Positions 63,716 to 64,000 of a stretch of DNA of 64,000 bases are shown in pieces (position 1 is the stretch's first letter; every line of letters begins with the position of its first letter). The notes below the pieces were generated by a model. The model saw only the letters and a list, made by a program, of their open reading frames with translations. It made no database searches and was not told the DNA's origin. The translations under genes and the position numbers were made by a program. Source of the stretch: Rheinheimera riviphila (GTDB lineage: Bacteria; Pseudomonadota; Gammaproteobacteria; Enterobacterales; Alteromonadaceae); assembly GCF_004005945.1 (NCBI RefSeq), contig NZ_SACS01000009.1, positions 1 through 64,000 of the forward strand. The letters run 5' to 3'.

Positions 63716-64000
63716 TCAGCTGTTTTTCATCATTTGCACTGTGTTATCCAGCATCCGGTTACTGAAACCCCATTCATTGTCGTACCAAGCCAGTACTTTG
63801 ACTAACCGACCGTTGACGCGGGTTTCGGTGGCGTCAAAAATCGATGACATTGGATTGTGATTAAAATCAACAGAGACCAGCGGTAAATCGTTGACAGCAA
63901 GGACCTGATTCATCGGGAATTCGGCAGCCGCTTTACGAATGATACTATTTACTTCTTCAACAGTAGTGTTACGACCAGCGATAAAGGTTAAATCGACCAA
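63716..64000 (-). CDS. gapA: Glyceraldehyde-3-phosphate dehydrogenase, C-terminal 94 residues (cut by window)
   Basis: The visible frame encodes the last 94 residues of a phosphorylating GAPDH; the start lies outside the window. The segments [28 protein letters not shown] and the C-terminal [18 protein letters not shown] are diagnostic. A type I (glycolytic) enzyme with NAD preference is likely, but the NAD-binding residues are not visible. Context with yeaD supports gapA. Confidence 0.93.
   Translation of the reverse strand: MVDLTFIAGRNTTVEEVNSIIRKAAAEFPMNQVLAVNDLPLVSVDFNHNPMSSIFDATETRVNGRLVKVLAWYDNEWGFSNRMLDNTVQMMKNS

Overview
The window looks like chromosome from a free-living gammaproteobacterium of the Rheinheimera/Alishewanella/Shewanella type. 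That is an inference from gene content and order (ttcA-uspE-fnr-ccoS-ccoI-fixH-ccoPQON, lapG-lapD, a vps-like exopolysaccharide locus and many REP-type palindromes), not from a database match.

Layout. 1-966: an IS110-family insertion sequence cut by the window edge, with its non-coding end abutting a REP palindrome. 1156-6273: a five-gene ABC export operon (ATPase, three different periplasmic adaptors, MacB/FtsX-type permease). 6481-15310 (minus): a nitrate/nitrite assimilation operon nasF-nasE-nasD-(nasC-like)-nirB-nirD-moaA, preceded by a sigma-54-type promoter and a strong leader terminator. moeA (15791-17011) is divergent. 17025-17880: five tandem 155-bp BIME-like units. 17904-22760 (minus): lapG, lapD, a small secreted protein and an O-antigen ligase/polymerase-like protein, linking c-di-GMP-controlled adhesion to polysaccharide. 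23333-41472: a long plus-strand exopolysaccharide block with galU, a UDP-glucuronate epimerase-like gene, flippase and polymerase, five glycosyltransferases, the complete GDP-mannose to GDP-L-fucose route (manC, manB, gmd, fcl, plus gmm), acyltransferases, a second flippase-like protein and a VanZ-like protein. 41501-42240: five tandem 141-bp BIME-like units, related to the first array but inverted. 42318-43109: a PEP-CTERM protein with its own sigma-54-type promoter. 44516-51862: the export half of the locus, ordered like Vibrio vpsLMNOPQ (initiating sugar transferase, outer-membrane barrel, short Wza-like protein, Wzc-like kinase, PHP-type phosphatase, two small proteins). 51994-62014 (minus): ttcA, uspE, fnr and the cbb3 oxidase structural and assembly genes, including the 59-residue ccoQ. 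62275-64000: a small lipoprotein, the hexose-6-phosphate mutarotase yeaD and the 3' end of gapA.

How it fits together. Three themes dominate: nitrogen assimilation (uptake, nitrite reduction, molybdenum cofactor synthesis, although the molybdenum nitrate reductase is not here), biofilm matrix production (nucleotide sugars, assembly, export, LapD/LapG, PEP-CTERM protein), and microaerobic respiration (FNR and a cbb3 oxidase with copper-supply genes). REP palindromes fill most larger intergenic gaps. No tRNA, rRNA, CRISPR or prophage was seen. The least conventional items are the IS110 end with a possible bridge RNA resembling its REP target, the two related BIME arrays in opposite orientation, the triple-adaptor exporter, and the two sigma-54-type promoters. 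Most starts were chosen by Shine-Dalgarno spacing; this often trims the longest open frame.
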